A stretch of 64,000 bases of DNA from Martinezella tropici. GTDB lineage: Bacteria; Pseudomonadota; Alphaproteobacteria; Rhizobiales; Rhizobiaceae. Shown here one piece after another: positions 7,739 through 16,644 of the stretch; positions within the stretch are counted from its first letter, which is position 1, and the number at the start of each line of letters is the position of its first letter. The stretch lies in the NCBI GenBank assembly GCA_000799755.1, contig JUHI01000006.1, positions 62,001 to 126,000 on the forward strand. Reading direction: 5' to 3'. The notes under the pieces are model-generated. The model ran no database searches. It was not told the origin of the DNA and saw only the letters and a list, made by a program, of their open reading frames with translations. Made by a program: the position numbers and the translations under genes.

Positions 7739-8557
7739 ATGCGTTGGATCAATACCAAGCCAAGTCCCGGTGCGCAGCTTGCCTTGACACTTCTGCCTTT
7801 TGCGCTGCTGATCATCGCCTATGCGATCGGCTCTGCCGCAAGGCTTGCCGAAAATGCCAATGACAAGCTGCTTCCCAATTTCGCGGGCTTTGCCGACGCC
7901 ATCAACCGCCTGGCCTTCATCGCCGATCCGCGTACGGGAGACTACCTGCTGTGGTCGGATACCGGGGCAAGCCTGGTGCGACTGCTTTCCGGCCTTGGCA
8001 TATCGACGGCGATCGCGCTTTGCCTCGGCATGCTGATCGGCATGCTGCCTTATCTGAGAGCCCTTCTGTCACCCTTCGTCGCCGTCATTTCCATGGTGCC
8101 GCCGCTGGCACTGCTGCCGATCCTCTTCATCGTCATGGGTCTTGGGGAAACCTCGAAGATCGCGCTGATCGTCATCGGCGTCGCGCCGACGATGGTTCGG
8201 GATCTGGCCCTGAAGGCGCTGGAACTGCCGCGCGAACAGATCGTCAAGGCCGAGACGCTCGGCGGCTCCTCCTGGCAGATCGCCCTTCGTGTCGTGCTGC
8301 CGCAGATCCTGCCGCGGCTCATTACCTGCCTCAGGCTGCAGCTCGGCCCGGCCTGGCTGTTCCTGATCGCCGCCGAGGCGATCTCTTCCGACGCGGGCCT
8401 CGGCTACCGTATCTTCCTCGTGCGCCGCTATCTCTCGATGGACGTGATCTTTCCCTATGTCGTCTGGATCACGCTGCTCGCCGTGCTGATGAATTATCTG
8501 CTCGATCGCGTCCGCATCGTCGTCTTCCCCTGGTCCGAACTGGAGAAGCAGGCATGA
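7739..8557 (+). CDS. Guanidine-operon ABC transporter permease
   Basis: 272-residue inner-membrane permease of the nitrate/sulfonate/taurine (SsuC/TauC) family. Hydrophobic spans include LALTLLPFALLIIAYAIG near the N-terminus, and the coupling loop has the EAA pattern KAETLGGSSWQIALRVVLPQ. A TTG start at 7688 would place the conserved intergenic hairpin inside the gene; the ATG at 7739 with GCGGAG upstream is preferred. The stop overlaps the ATPase start (ATGA). Confidence 0.9.
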   Translation: MRWINTKPSPGAQLALTLLPFALLIIAYAIGSAARLAENANDKLLPNFAGFADAINRLAFIADPRTGDYLLWSDTGASLVRLLSGLGISTAIALCLGMLIGMLPYLRALLSPFVAVISMVPPLALLPILFIVMGLGETSKIALIVIGVAPTMVRDLALKALELPREQIVKAETLGGSSWQIALRVVLPQILPRLITCLRLQLGPAWLFLIAAEAISSDAGLGYRIFLVRRYLSMDVIFPYVVWITLLAVLMNYLLDRVRIVVFPWSELEKQA

Positions 8558-9375
8558 GCGAGCTCAAGATAGAAAAGGTCTGGAAGGAATATGGCGACCA
8601 GATCGTGCTCGAGGATGTCTCGCTGACCGTCGCTTCGCGCGCCTTCGTCGCGCTGGTCGGTCCCTCCGGCTGCGGCAAGTCCACCTTCCTGCGCATGCTG
8701 CTCGGGCAGGAACAACCGACGCGGGGCACGATCCTTCTCGATGGCACGCCCCTTCCCTCCGAACCGTGTGCCGACCGTGGCGTGGTCTTCCAGCGCTATT
8801 CGGTCTTTCCGCATCTGACAGCACTCGGCAACGTGCTACTCGGCAAGGAGCTTGCCGCCTCGCGCTACAAGGCACGGCTCTTCGGCCAGGCTCGCCGTAA
8901 CGCCATCGATGAGGCACGCACGCTTCTCGCCGAAGTCGGCCTTGCCGGCGCGGAGACCAAATACCCGGCCCAGCTTTCGGGCGGCATGCAGCAGCGCCTG
9001 GCATTGGCGCAGGCGCTCATCATGCGCCCCAAGGTGCTGCTGCTCGACGAACCTTTCGGTGCGCTCGATCCGGGCATCCGCGCGGAAATCCATACTTTGA
9101 TGAAGCGCCTCTGGCATGAGACGCAGATGACCGTGGTCATGGTGACCCATGACATGCGCGAGGCCTTCACGCTTGCGACCCGCGTCGTCGCCTTCGAACG
9201 TCGACGCGATCGACCTGAAGAAAAAGAGCGCTACGGCGCCACCATCACCAAGGACATCTCCATCTGGCCGCCGCGCATCGCCGGCGCGACCTCGATCTTT
9301 GGCCCCGACCGGGACGGCCCGGTCTCTTCCCTGGGGCACAGCCGGGACGACCTGGCACCGTCGGGAAACTTTTAG
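8554..9375 (+). CDS. Guanidine-operon ABC transporter ATP-binding protein
   Basis: 273-residue ABC ATPase with Walker A GPSGCGKST, signature LSGGMQQR, Walker B VLLLDEPFGALDP and switch region VMVTHDMREA, all typical of NitT/TauT-type importers. The frame is open far upstream, but the true start is the ATG at 8554, which overlaps the permease stop by four bases. The C-terminal 70 residues are charged and poorly conserved. It powers the permease encoded upstream. Confidence 0.92.
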   Translation: MSELKIEKVWKEYGDQIVLEDVSLTVASRAFVALVGPSGCGKSTFLRMLLGQEQPTRGTILLDGTPLPSEPCADRGVVFQRYSVFPHLTALGNVLLGKELAASRYKARLFGQARRNAIDEARTLLAEVGLAGAETKYPAQLSGGMQQRLALAQALIMRPKVLLLDEPFGALDPGIRAEIHTLMKRLWHETQMTVVMVTHDMREAFTLATRVVAFERRRDRPEEKERYGATITKDISIWPPRIAGATSIFGPDRDGPVSSLGHSRDDLAPSGNF

Positions 9376-9377
9376 CC

Positions 9378-10196
9378 ATGCAGCACATCAGACGTTCGCC
9401 GGAAGAAATCGCCGCCAATCGCGCGCGATATCAAGACCATCAAAGGAAGGGGCTGGAGTTCGCACCCAAGGCATTGCCGACGCCAAGCCCGCTTCCCGCC
9501 AGGGAGATCGACCCCGCCCTTGTCGTCCACCAGGAGACCCTGCCCGGCGGCTGGTACTGGTCGACACGTGTCACGAAGGGAGAAACGCTGCGCATCGCGC
9601 AAGAACAAGGGTTCTCCAGCATCGCGCTCGTCGCCTGGAACGAGACCGACCAGAGCGAACGGCTGAACCTCGTCGATACCGTCAAGATGCAATGGACGAC
9701 GGCGCTGTCGAAGGGCCGCGTGATCTTCTCTGACATGGGCCGCGTCATGTTCTCGGTGACGGAAGATTCTTCCGGCGCTCATGATTGCCTGATGGGCGGC
9801 TCTACCGCCGCCTCGACCCTCGCAAAATATGGCGAAGGCAAGCGCAACACCCGCGACAACCTCGTGCTGCTTGCCACCAAGGCCGGGATGGACCGGCGTG
9901 ACATTCCTGCTGCGTTTTCGCTTTTTGCCCCTGTCCGCGTCGACGCGGACGGCAAGTTCGCATGGCGGCAGGAGCTTCTGCATGATGGCGACTATGTCCA
10001 CCTTCGCGCCGAGATGGATATGATCGTCGGCTTTTCCAATTGCCCGCACCCGCTCGATCCAAATCCGCATTACGCGCCGAATCCGGTCGTCATCAGCCGC
10101 CTGGCTTCCCGGCCCATCGTGTCCGACGATCTCTGCCGGACTGCCACCGCCGAAGCCGTGCGCGGCTTCGAAAACAACGCCTTTGCCAACCTTTGA
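9378..10196 (+). CDS. DUF1989 protein, urea carboxylase-associated type (probable carboxyguanidine deiminase subunit)
   Basis: 272-residue DUF1989 protein starting two bases after the ATPase stop. Typical family features are the sequences VVHQETLPGGWYWSTRVTKG and ALVAWNETDQSERLNLVDTVK, and a conserved GAHDCLMGG segment with a His-Asp-Cys that may bind metal. Near the end is MDMIVGFSNCPHPLDPN, again with a cysteine. Proteins of this pair, long called urea carboxylase-associated proteins 1 and 2, have been shown in other bacteria to form a carboxyguanidine deiminase acting between guanidine carboxylase and allophanate hydrolase. The riboswitch context supports that role here; the subunit letter is not assigned. 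Confidence 0.88.
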   Translation: MQHIRRSPEEIAANRARYQDHQRKGLEFAPKALPTPSPLPAREIDPALVVHQETLPGGWYWSTRVTKGETLRIAQEQGFSSIALVAWNETDQSERLNLVDTVKMQWTTALSKGRVIFSDMGRVMFSVTEDSSGAHDCLMGGSTAASTLAKYGEGKRNTRDNLVLLATKAGMDRRDIPAAFSLFAPVRVDADGKFAWRQELLHDGDYVHLRAEMDMIVGFSNCPHPLDPNPHYAPNPVVISRLASRPIVSDDLCRTATAEAVRGFENNAFANL

Positions 10197-10211
10197 GCCG
10201 GGAGAACGATC

Positions 10212-10862
10212 ATGAGCGATTTCATCCAGACCGCGCCTTCCCGCACGCTCGATAAGGCTTTGCAGGATCATTTCATCGCCGCCGAGGCGCCGTTTTCGAC
10301 CATCGTGCGCAAGGGCCAGACGCTGCGCATCGAGGACAGCTACGGCCAGCAGGCGATCGACACGCTGTTCTACAATGCCGGCGATTATTCCGAGCGCTAT
10401 TCCAACCAGGACACGATGCGCGAACAGGGCGCCGCCTACATCACCACGGGCACCCGGATCATCTCCAACGAGGGGCGCGTCATGCTGACCATGACAGCCG
10501 ACAGCTGTGGTCGGCATGATACCTCGGCCGGCGCCTGCTCCTGCGAGAGCAACACGGTGCGTTTCGGCCATGGCACGAAGTATCTTCACGCCTGCCGCGA
10601 CAATTTCGTGCTCGAAGTCTCCAGGCACGGCATGGGCAAACGCGACGTCGTGCCCAACATCAACTTCTTCATGAACGTGCCGATCGAACCATCAGGCGAA
10701 ATGACGATCGTCGACGGCATCTCCGCTCCCGGCGATTATGTCGAGCTGAAGGCCGAGATGGACGTACTCCTCGTCATCTCCAATTGCCCGCAGATCAACA
10801 ATCCCTGCAACGGCTTCGATCCGACGCCGATCCGCGTACTCGTATGGGACGGTGAGGCTTGA
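10212..10862 (+). CDS. DUF1989 protein, second urea carboxylase-associated subunit
   Basis: 216-residue paralogue of the upstream DUF1989 gene. Shared elements are [20 protein letters not shown], a [15 protein letters not shown] segment containing the conserved His-Asp and extra cysteines, and a C-terminal [20 protein letters not shown]. It likely forms a hetero-oligomer with the 9378-10196 product and hydrolyses carboxyguanidine to allophanate and ammonium. A GGGAGAA site precedes the ATG at 10212. Its stop lies one base before the carboxylase ATG. Confidence 0.88.
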   Translation: MSDFIQTAPSRTLDKALQDHFIAAEAPFSTIVRKGQTLRIEDSYGQQAIDTLFYNAGDYSERYSNQDTMREQGAAYITTGTRIISNEGRVMLTMTADSCGRHDTSAGACSCESNTVRFGHGTKYLHACRDNFVLEVSRHGMGKRDVVPNINFFMNVPIEPSGEMTIVDGISAPGDYVELKAEMDVLLVISNCPQINNPCNGFDPTPIRVLVWDGEA

Positions 10863-10863
10863 G

Positions 10864-13800
10864 ATGTTCAAGAAGATATTGATCGCCAATCGCGGCGAGA
10901 TCGCGGTGCGGATCATCGGAACGCTGCGGCGCATGGGCATTGCCTCTGTTGCGGTTTACTCCGATGCGGACCGCTTCTCCAAGGCCTCCCTGATCGCCGA
11001 CGAAGCCATAAGGCTCGGCCCGGCGCCGGCTCTCGAAAGCTACCTCAATGTCGACGCCGTCATTGCCGCCTGCAAGGCAACGGGTGCCGAGGCCGTACAT
11101 CCCGGCTACGGCTTCCTTTCGGAAAACATCGGTTTTGCCGAACGGCTGGCAAGGGAAGGCATCGTTTTCATCGGGCCAACGCCTGATAATATCGCCGCCT
11201 TCGGGCTGAAGCACACGGCGCGCGAGCTGGCGCGCAGCAGCGGAGTACCGCTGCTTCCCGGCAGCGATCTGGTCGAGACAAGCGAGGCAGCGCTCACCGC
11301 GGCCGCCGAAATTGGCTACCCGGTCATGCTGAAATCGACGGCCGGAGGCGGCGGTATCGGCATGCAGCTCTGCGAGGATACTGATAGTCTCCAGGCTGCC
11401 TTCGACAGCGTGCAGCGCACCGCCAGGGCGAGCTTCGGCGATGCCCGTGTCTATCTGGAACGCTTCGTCGCCAGGGCGCGGCATGTCGAGGTGCAGATCT
11501 TCGGCGACGGCAAGGGCCGCGTGATCGCGCTCGGCGAGCGCGACTGCTCGCTGCAGCGCCGGAACCAGAAGGTGATCGAGGAGACACCCGCGCCCGGCCT
11601 ATCGCCCTCCGTGCGCGAGCGCCTGCATGGCGCAGCGATCGCGCTTGGCACCTCCGCGCACTATCGCTCGGCCGGTACGGTCGAATTCCTCTATGATCCC
11701 GCACGCGAGGAGTTCTACTTCCTCGAGGTCAATACGAGGCTCCAGGTCGAGCATCCCGTCACGGAGGCCGTCTACGGTATCGATCTCGTCGAATGGATGA
11801 TCCGTCAGGCCGCCGGAGAAGAGGTGATATCAGGCAATGAACGGCTTGTTCCGAAGGGAGCGGCGATCGAGGCGCGCGTCTACGCCGAAATGCCACATGC
11901 GGGCTTCCGGCCGAGCGCCGGTCTTTTGACGGAGGTCGTCTTTCCGCAAGACGCGCGCGTCGACGGTTGGATCGAGACGGGCACGGAGGTCACGCCCTTG
12001 TACGACCCGATGCTCGCCAAGGTGATCGTCGCTGCCGAAGACCGGCCGGCCGCGATCGAGAAACTCAAAACCGCGCTTTCGCAAAGCTCCATCTCCGGCA
12101 TCGAAACCAACCTCAACTATCTGAAGGCGATCGCCGGATCGGATCTGCTTGCGAGCGGCAAAGTGGCGACGACAGCACTCAAGGATTTTGCCTTCGTGCC
12201 CGATGTGATCGAGGTGGTGGCGCCCGGCGCACAGTCGAGCATCCAGGAGCTCCCCGGCAGGCTGGGACTCTGGCATGTCGGTGTGCCGCCCAGCGGCCCG
12301 ATGGACGAGCGCTCGTTCCGCCATGCAAACAGGCTGGTCGGCAACGCCGACGAGACTGCCGCACTGGAGCTGACGGTCTCGGGACCGATCCTCAAGATCT
12401 TCTCCGACGTGACGATCGCGCTTGCGGGCGCTCGTATGCCGATGACCCTCGATGGCGTTCCGTTACCCCATGATGAAGCCATCATCGCCAAGGCAGGGCA
12501 GACGCTTGCCATTGGCGCCATAGACGGCCCGGGCCAGCGCTCCTATCTCGCCGTTGCCGGCGGCTTTGCTGCACCGATCATGCTCGGCTCCAGGGCGACC
12601 TTCGGCCTCGGCCAGTTCGGAGGTCATGCGACGGGCACGCTGCAGACCGGCCACGTCTTGCGGCTGGCACGTGCGGCTCAGTTGCAGGCCAGGCCGGCGG
12701 CAATGCCTGCCGCCCTCACCCGGATCTGGGAGGTCGGCGTCGTCTACGGACCGCATGGCGCGCCGGACTTCTTTCTGGACGACGATATCGAGACCTTGTT
12801 CGCAGCCGAGTACGAGGTGCATTTCAACAGCGCCCGCACCGGTGTGCGCCTGATCGGGCCTACACCCAAATGGGCACGCAGCGACGGCGGCGAGGCCGGC
12901 CTTCACCCCTCCAACCTTCACGACAACGCCTATGCGATCGGCGCGATCGATTTTACGGGCGACATGCCGATCATTCTCGGTCCCGACGGACCGAGCCTCG
13001 GCGGCTTCGTCTGCCCGGCCGTCATTGCGCGCGACGAGCAGTGGAAAATGGGGCAGTTCAAGCCGGGCGACAAGATCCGCTTTCACCCCATGGCGCGCCG
13101 TGAGGACGCCATCGCCGGCCCGACGGTTCGCCGCGCGCCAAAAGAGACCGGATCGGCGATCGTCGGCCAGAACCGGGACGGACCGGTGCCCGTGGTCTAT
13201 CGCCGGCAGGGCGATGATAATCTGCTGATCGAATACGGGCCGATGACGCTCGACATCGCGCTGCGTTTGCGTGTCCATCTGTTGATGCAGGCGATCGTCG
13301 ATGCCCGCCTACCCGGCATCATCGACCTGACGCCCGGCATCCGCTCGCTGCAGATCCACTATGACGGGACGACGCTGACGCGAAACCGCTTGCTTGGCCT
13401 TCTGACCGAGATCGAGGCGAGCCTGCCAACGGCAGATCAGGTAACGGTCCCAAGCCGGATCGTACACCTGCCGCTCTCCTGGAACGATCCGCAGGCCGAG
13501 CTTGCCATGCGCAAATATCAGGAACTCGTACGCCCGAACGCGCCATGGTGCCCTTCCAATATCGAGTTCATCCGCCGCATCAACGGCCTGCCCGATGAGC
13601 AGGCCGTCCGCGACATCGTCTTTGACGCCAATTATCTCGTGCTCGGCCTTGGCGATGTCTATCTCGGTGCGCCTGTCGCAACGCCGATCGACCCGCGCCA
13701 TCGGCTGGTGACGACGAAATACAATCCGGCGCGCACCTGGACACCGGAAAACGCCGTGGGGATCGGCGGCGCCTATATGTGCATCTACGGCATGGAGGGA

Positions 13801-14400
13801 CCGGGCGGCTACCAGCTCTTCGGCCGCACGATCCAGGTGTGGAACAGCTGGCGTCAGACGCCGGCCTTCGCCAAGGGCAAGCCCTGGCTTCTCAACTTCT
13901 TCGACCAGATCCGCTTCTTCCCCGTCAGTCACGAGGAGCTGACCGAAGCGCGCGCCGCCTTCCCGCACGGCGGTTATCCGGTCAGGATCGAGGAAGCGGA
14001 GTTTTCCTATTCGGCTTACGAGGCGCAGCTTGCCGGCGAGGCTGGCGCAATAGGCGCCTTCAAGTCGAAGCAGCAGGCGGCTTTCGAAGCCGAGCGGCAA
14101 CGCTGGAAGGAACTCGGGCTCGACAGCTTTTCCGTTGACGAAGGCTCAGTGCCCGGTCTTGGTGGAGACATCCCCGAAGGCTGCTTCGGCATCGAAAGCG
14201 CGGTGCCCGGCAATGTCTGGAAAATACTCGTCGAGGAAGGCCAGCCGGTTGCAGCCGGCGATACTTTGGCCATCATCGAGTCGATGAAAATGGAAATCAA
14301 CGTCACCGCGCACGCGCCCGGACGGGTCCGCGATCTGCGCGCTGGACCGGGACGCAACGTCAAGGCCGGCGACGTGCTCGTCATTCTGGAGGAAATCTGA
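10864..14400 (+). CDS. Biotin-dependent urea/guanidine carboxylase
   Basis: 1178-residue ATP-dependent carboxylase. Residues 1-450 are a biotin carboxylase domain ([17 protein letters not shown], the ATP-grasp loop [11 protein letters not shown], and [18 protein letters not shown]). About 450-760 is an AHS2/KipA-like half and about 785-990 an AHS1/KipI-like half, together forming the carboxyltransferase. The C-terminus is a biotinyl domain with ESMKMEI, biotin on K1142. The start is the ATG at 10864, one base after the previous stop; an in-frame GTG at 10852 overlaps that gene. Family members called urea carboxylase include true guanidine carboxylases; the riboswitch and DUF1989 partners argue for guanidine. 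The urea-versus-guanidine discriminating residue was not located with certainty. Confidence 0.93.
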   Translation: MFKKILIANRGEIAVRIIGTLRRMGIASVAVYSDADRFSKASLIADEAIRLGPAPALESYLNVDAVIAACKATGAEAVHPGYGFLSENIGFAERLAREGIVFIGPTPDNIAAFGLKHTARELARSSGVPLLPGSDLVETSEAALTAAAEIGYPVMLKSTAGGGGIGMQLCEDTDSLQAAFDSVQRTARASFGDARVYLERFVARARHVEVQIFGDGKGRVIALGERDCSLQRRNQKVIEETPAPGLSPSVRERLHGAAIALGTSAHYRSAGTVEFLYDPAREEFYFLEVNTRLQVEHPVTEAVYGIDLVEWMIRQAAGEEVISGNERLVPKGAAIEARVYAEMPHAGFRPSAGLLTEVVFPQDARVDGWIETGTEVTPLYDPMLAKVIVAAEDRPAAIEKLKTALSQSSISGIETNLNYLKAIAGSDLLASGKVATTALKDFAFVPDVIEVVAPGAQSSIQELPGRLGLWHVGVPPSGPMDERSFRHANRLVGNADETAALELTVSGPILKIFSDVTIALAGARMPMTLDGVPLPHDEAIIAKAGQTLAIGAIDGPGQRSYLAVAGGFAAPIMLGSRATFGLGQFGGHATGTLQTGHVLRLARAAQLQARPAAMPAALTRIWEVGVVYGPHGAPDFFLDDDIETLFAAEYEVHFNSARTGVRLIGPTPKWARSDGGEAGLHPSNLHDNAYAIGAIDFTGDMPIILGPDGPSLGGFVCPAVIARDEQWKMGQFKPGDKIRFHPMARREDAIAGPTVRRAPKETGSAIVGQNRDGPVPVVYRRQGDDNLLIEYGPMTLDIALRLRVHLLMQAIVDARLPGIIDLTPGIRSLQIHYDGTTLTRNRLLGLLTEIEASLPTADQVTVPSRIVHLPLSWNDPQAELAMRKYQELVRPNAPWCPSNIEFIRRINGLPDEQAVRDIVFDANYLVLGLGDVYLGAPVATPIDPRHRLVTTKYNPARTWTPENAVGIGGAYMCIYGMEGPGGYQLFGRTIQVWNSWRQTPAFAKGKPWLLNFFDQIRFFPVSHEELTEARAAFPHGGYPVRIEEAEFSYSAYEAQLAGEAGAIGAFKSKQQAAFEAERQRWKELGLDSFSVDEGSVPGLGGDIPEGCFGIESAVPGNVWKILVEEGQPVAAGDTLAIIESMKMEINVTAHAPGRVRDLRAGPGRNVKAGDVLVILEEI

Positions 14401-16211
14401 TGCTGCCCACCATTCTCGATCTCACCTCGGTCAAGGACGCCTACAAGGCAGGCCTCTCGCCGCTCGACCTGGTGGAGGAGATCATCGAACGATGCAACGC
14501 ATCCGACGATCCGGCTGTATTCATCACCCTGACATCTCCCGAGGCCCTGCGGCAGGCCGCCCGGGATTTGCTGGCAAAGGCACCCGAGCCCAACAGCCTG
14601 CCGCTCTGGGGCATACCTTTCGCAGTCAAGGACAATATCGATGTTGCGGGCCTGCCGACGACAGCTGGTTGCCCCGCCTTTGCCTATCATCCCGAGGCAG
14701 ATGCGGCGGTGGTCGCGCGCCTCAGAGCAGCCGGCGCGATCGTCATCGGCAAGACCAATCTCGACCAGTTCGCAACCGGCCTCAATGGCACGCGCTCGCC
14801 CCACGGCGCACCGCGCTCGGTTTTCGATCGCGCCTATGTCTCCGGCGGCTCCAGTTCCGGTTCGGCGGTTGCCGTGGCCGCCGGTCTTGCGAGCTTCTCG
14901 CTCGGGACCGACACGGCGGGCTCCGGCCGGGTACCGGCTGCCTTCAACAATCTCGTCGGCATCAAGCCGACGCCAGGGCTCGTTCCCAATGTCGGCGTGG
15001 TGCCGGCCTGCCGCAGCGTCGACGTCGTCACCGTCTTTGCGGCAACCGTTGGCGATGGCGTTGCCGTCCGCAGGATCATGGATGGGTACGATGCCCGCGA
15101 CCCGTTCTCAAGGCGGGCGCAGCCCGCCCATCTGCCGTCGACGCGCCTGCGCATTGGCGTGCTCGAAAGCTCTGAGCGCGAGTTCTACGGCAACAGCCAA
15201 GTCGAGGCCCTCTACGACGCCGCCATCGACAGGGCGAGATCGCTTGGCGCAGAGATCGTGCCCTTCGATTATGCCCCTTTCCGGCAGGCGGCCGAACTGC
15301 TCTACAGCGGCCCCTGGGTTGCCGAGCGTCTGGCGGCGGTCAAGGATTTCCTCACCACCAATGCCGGCGATTTCGATCCGACGGTCAGAACCATCATCGA
15401 AGGGGCAAGAGGCTATGACGCGGTCGCTGCCTTCGAAGGCAGGTACAAGCTGGAGGCATTGCGGCAAAGGACAAGAACGGAATGGCAGAAGGTCGATTTC
15501 TTGATGCTGCCGACATCGCCCACGACCTATACGGTCGAGGAAATGCGGGCCGATCCGATCGTCAGGAACAGCCATTTCGGTCGCTATACGAATTTCGCCA
15601 ACCTGCTTGATTGCGCGGCAATCGCCGTTCCCGCCGGCTTCGATGCCGAAGGCCATCTGCCCGCCGGTGTGATGCTGGTCGGACCGGCTTTCACCGATGA
15701 CGCGCTGGCACCCTTTGCCGACGCCATGCATCGAACACTCGGCGCCGGAATGGGCAAGGACCGCACCGCCGCCCTGCCCGAGGCAAGCCGCGTCGAGCCC
15801 TTGGCCGACGACATGCTCCCGATCGTCGTCGTTGGCGCACACCTGACCGATATGCCCTTAAATCACGAATTGACGGGCGTCGGCGGATACAGGCTGAGGA
15901 CCTGCCGGACCGACAAAAGCTACCGCCTCTTTGCGCTCCCTGGCACAGTCCCACCCAAGCCGGGACTGCTGCGCGATCCCGGCTTTACCGGCAATGGCGT
16001 CGAAGTCGAAGTCTGGGCCTTGCCGCCCACCGCATTTGCCAATTTCGTTCAAAAAATTCCGGCACCGCTCGGCGTCGGCAAGATCATGCTCGATGACGGC
16101 GATTGCATCACCGGATTTTTATGCGAAGCCCATGCGGTCGTGGGCGCACCAGACATCACCGAATTCGGTGGCTGGCGCCATTTTGTCCTTTCCCGCAATT
16201 CAGCCATCTGA
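14400..16211 (+). CDS. atzF: Allophanate hydrolase
   Basis: 603-residue enzyme hydrolysing allophanate to CO2 and two ammonium. The amidase-signature domain shows the Ser-cisSer-Lys triad at K77 (PFAVKDNID), S151 (in the SGGSSSGSA motif) and S175 (DTAGSGRVPA), with the same spacing as in AtzF. From about residue 470 a separate C-terminal domain begins (PIVVVGAHLTDMPLNHEL), as in full-length allophanate hydrolases. The start overlaps the carboxylase stop (TGATG). It completes the route guanidine, carboxyguanidine, allophanate, ammonium. Confidence 0.95.
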   Translation: MLPTILDLTSVKDAYKAGLSPLDLVEEIIERCNASDDPAVFITLTSPEALRQAARDLLAKAPEPNSLPLWGIPFAVKDNIDVAGLPTTAGCPAFAYHPEADAAVVARLRAAGAIVIGKTNLDQFATGLNGTRSPHGAPRSVFDRAYVSGGSSSGSAVAVAAGLASFSLGTDTAGSGRVPAAFNNLVGIKPTPGLVPNVGVVPACRSVDVVTVFAATVGDGVAVRRIMDGYDARDPFSRRAQPAHLPSTRLRIGVLESSEREFYGNSQVEALYDAAIDRARSLGAEIVPFDYAPFRQAAELLYSGPWVAERLAAVKDFLTTNAGDFDPTVRTIIEGARGYDAVAAFEGRYKLEALRQRTRTEWQKVDFLMLPTSPTTYTVEEMRADPIVRNSHFGRYTNFANLLDCAAIAVPAGFDAEGHLPAGVMLVGPAFTDDALAPFADAMHRTLGAGMGKDRTAALPEASRVEPLADDMLPIVVVGAHLTDMPLNHELTGVGGYRLRTCRTDKSYRLFALPGTVPPKPGLLRDPGFTGNGVEVEVWALPPTAFANFVQKIPAPLGVGKIMLDDGDCITGFLCEAHAVVGAPDITEFGGWRHFVLSRNSAI

Positions 16212-16223
16212 AAAGGAGAAAAA

Positions 16224-16352
16224 ATGGGGCTTCTGTCAAAGGCAATGAAGCTGGTTCGCCAAGGTCTGATCGCCAGAACCGGCGCCATCGGCATAGATTA
16301 TTCCACCAAACGCGATTTTCCACCGAAGGTAACCCAAGCCGATAGTTCTTGA
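16224..16352 (+). CDS. Small ORF after allophanate hydrolase
   Basis: A 42-codon ORF begins at an ATG preceded by a very strong AAAAGGAGAAAAA ribosome site, 12 bases after the atzF stop. The product starts MGLLSKAMKLVRQGL and ends in VTQADSS; it is basic and amphipathic at the N-terminus with no recognised family. The strong Shine-Dalgarno sequence and operon position suggest translation. It could also be the surviving head of a longer, now truncated gene. Confidence 0.5.
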   Translation: MGLLSKAMKLVRQGLIARTGAIGIDYSTKRDFPPKVTQADSS

Positions 16353-16603
16353 CGCTTTTGAGATCCGCTCAGTGGCGAGTAGCGGCCCGCATCGTGTCAG
16401 ATCGAGGTCGCCGGCAAGCTCGTGGAGGTCGATCATGCAAAGGACGGCAGATAAGACCCAGGTACAAACTGCTATCATATTGACTTTTATGCAATTTTGT
16501 CTCGTTGGAATTGAATAAATCGCCTAGGCTGGTGACCGCTTTGCCACCAGGAAGCAATGCCACTGTATTCCCAGAGCAAAGCCAGGCTGACGGATGAGTT
16601 TGC
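16353..16603. other. Intergenic stretch without a recognised gene
   Basis: About 250 bases between the small ORF and the aldolase terminator. There are short open frames but no ribosome site or family resemblance. Composition becomes AT-richer around 16460-16520. No structured RNA was recognised. Confidence 0.4.
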
Positions 16604-16635
16604 GGGGCCTCGCGGTTATGTCGACGCGAAGCCCC
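16604..16635 (-). terminator. Probable terminator hairpin of the aldolase/dehydrogenase gene
   Basis: GGGGCCTCGCG at 16604-16614 pairs with CGCGAAGCCCC at 16625-16635 with one mismatch. It lies 10 bases beyond the stop of the minus-strand gene. No U tract is present, so termination efficiency is uncertain. Confidence 0.5.
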
Positions 16636-16644
16636 GTATGGCTA

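Noticed and set aside
9372..10628. Long minus-strand open frame opposite the DUF1989 genes
   Set aside because: It lies antisense to two well-supported genes in a coupled operon, has no ribosome site and shows no family features; high GC keeps such shadows open.
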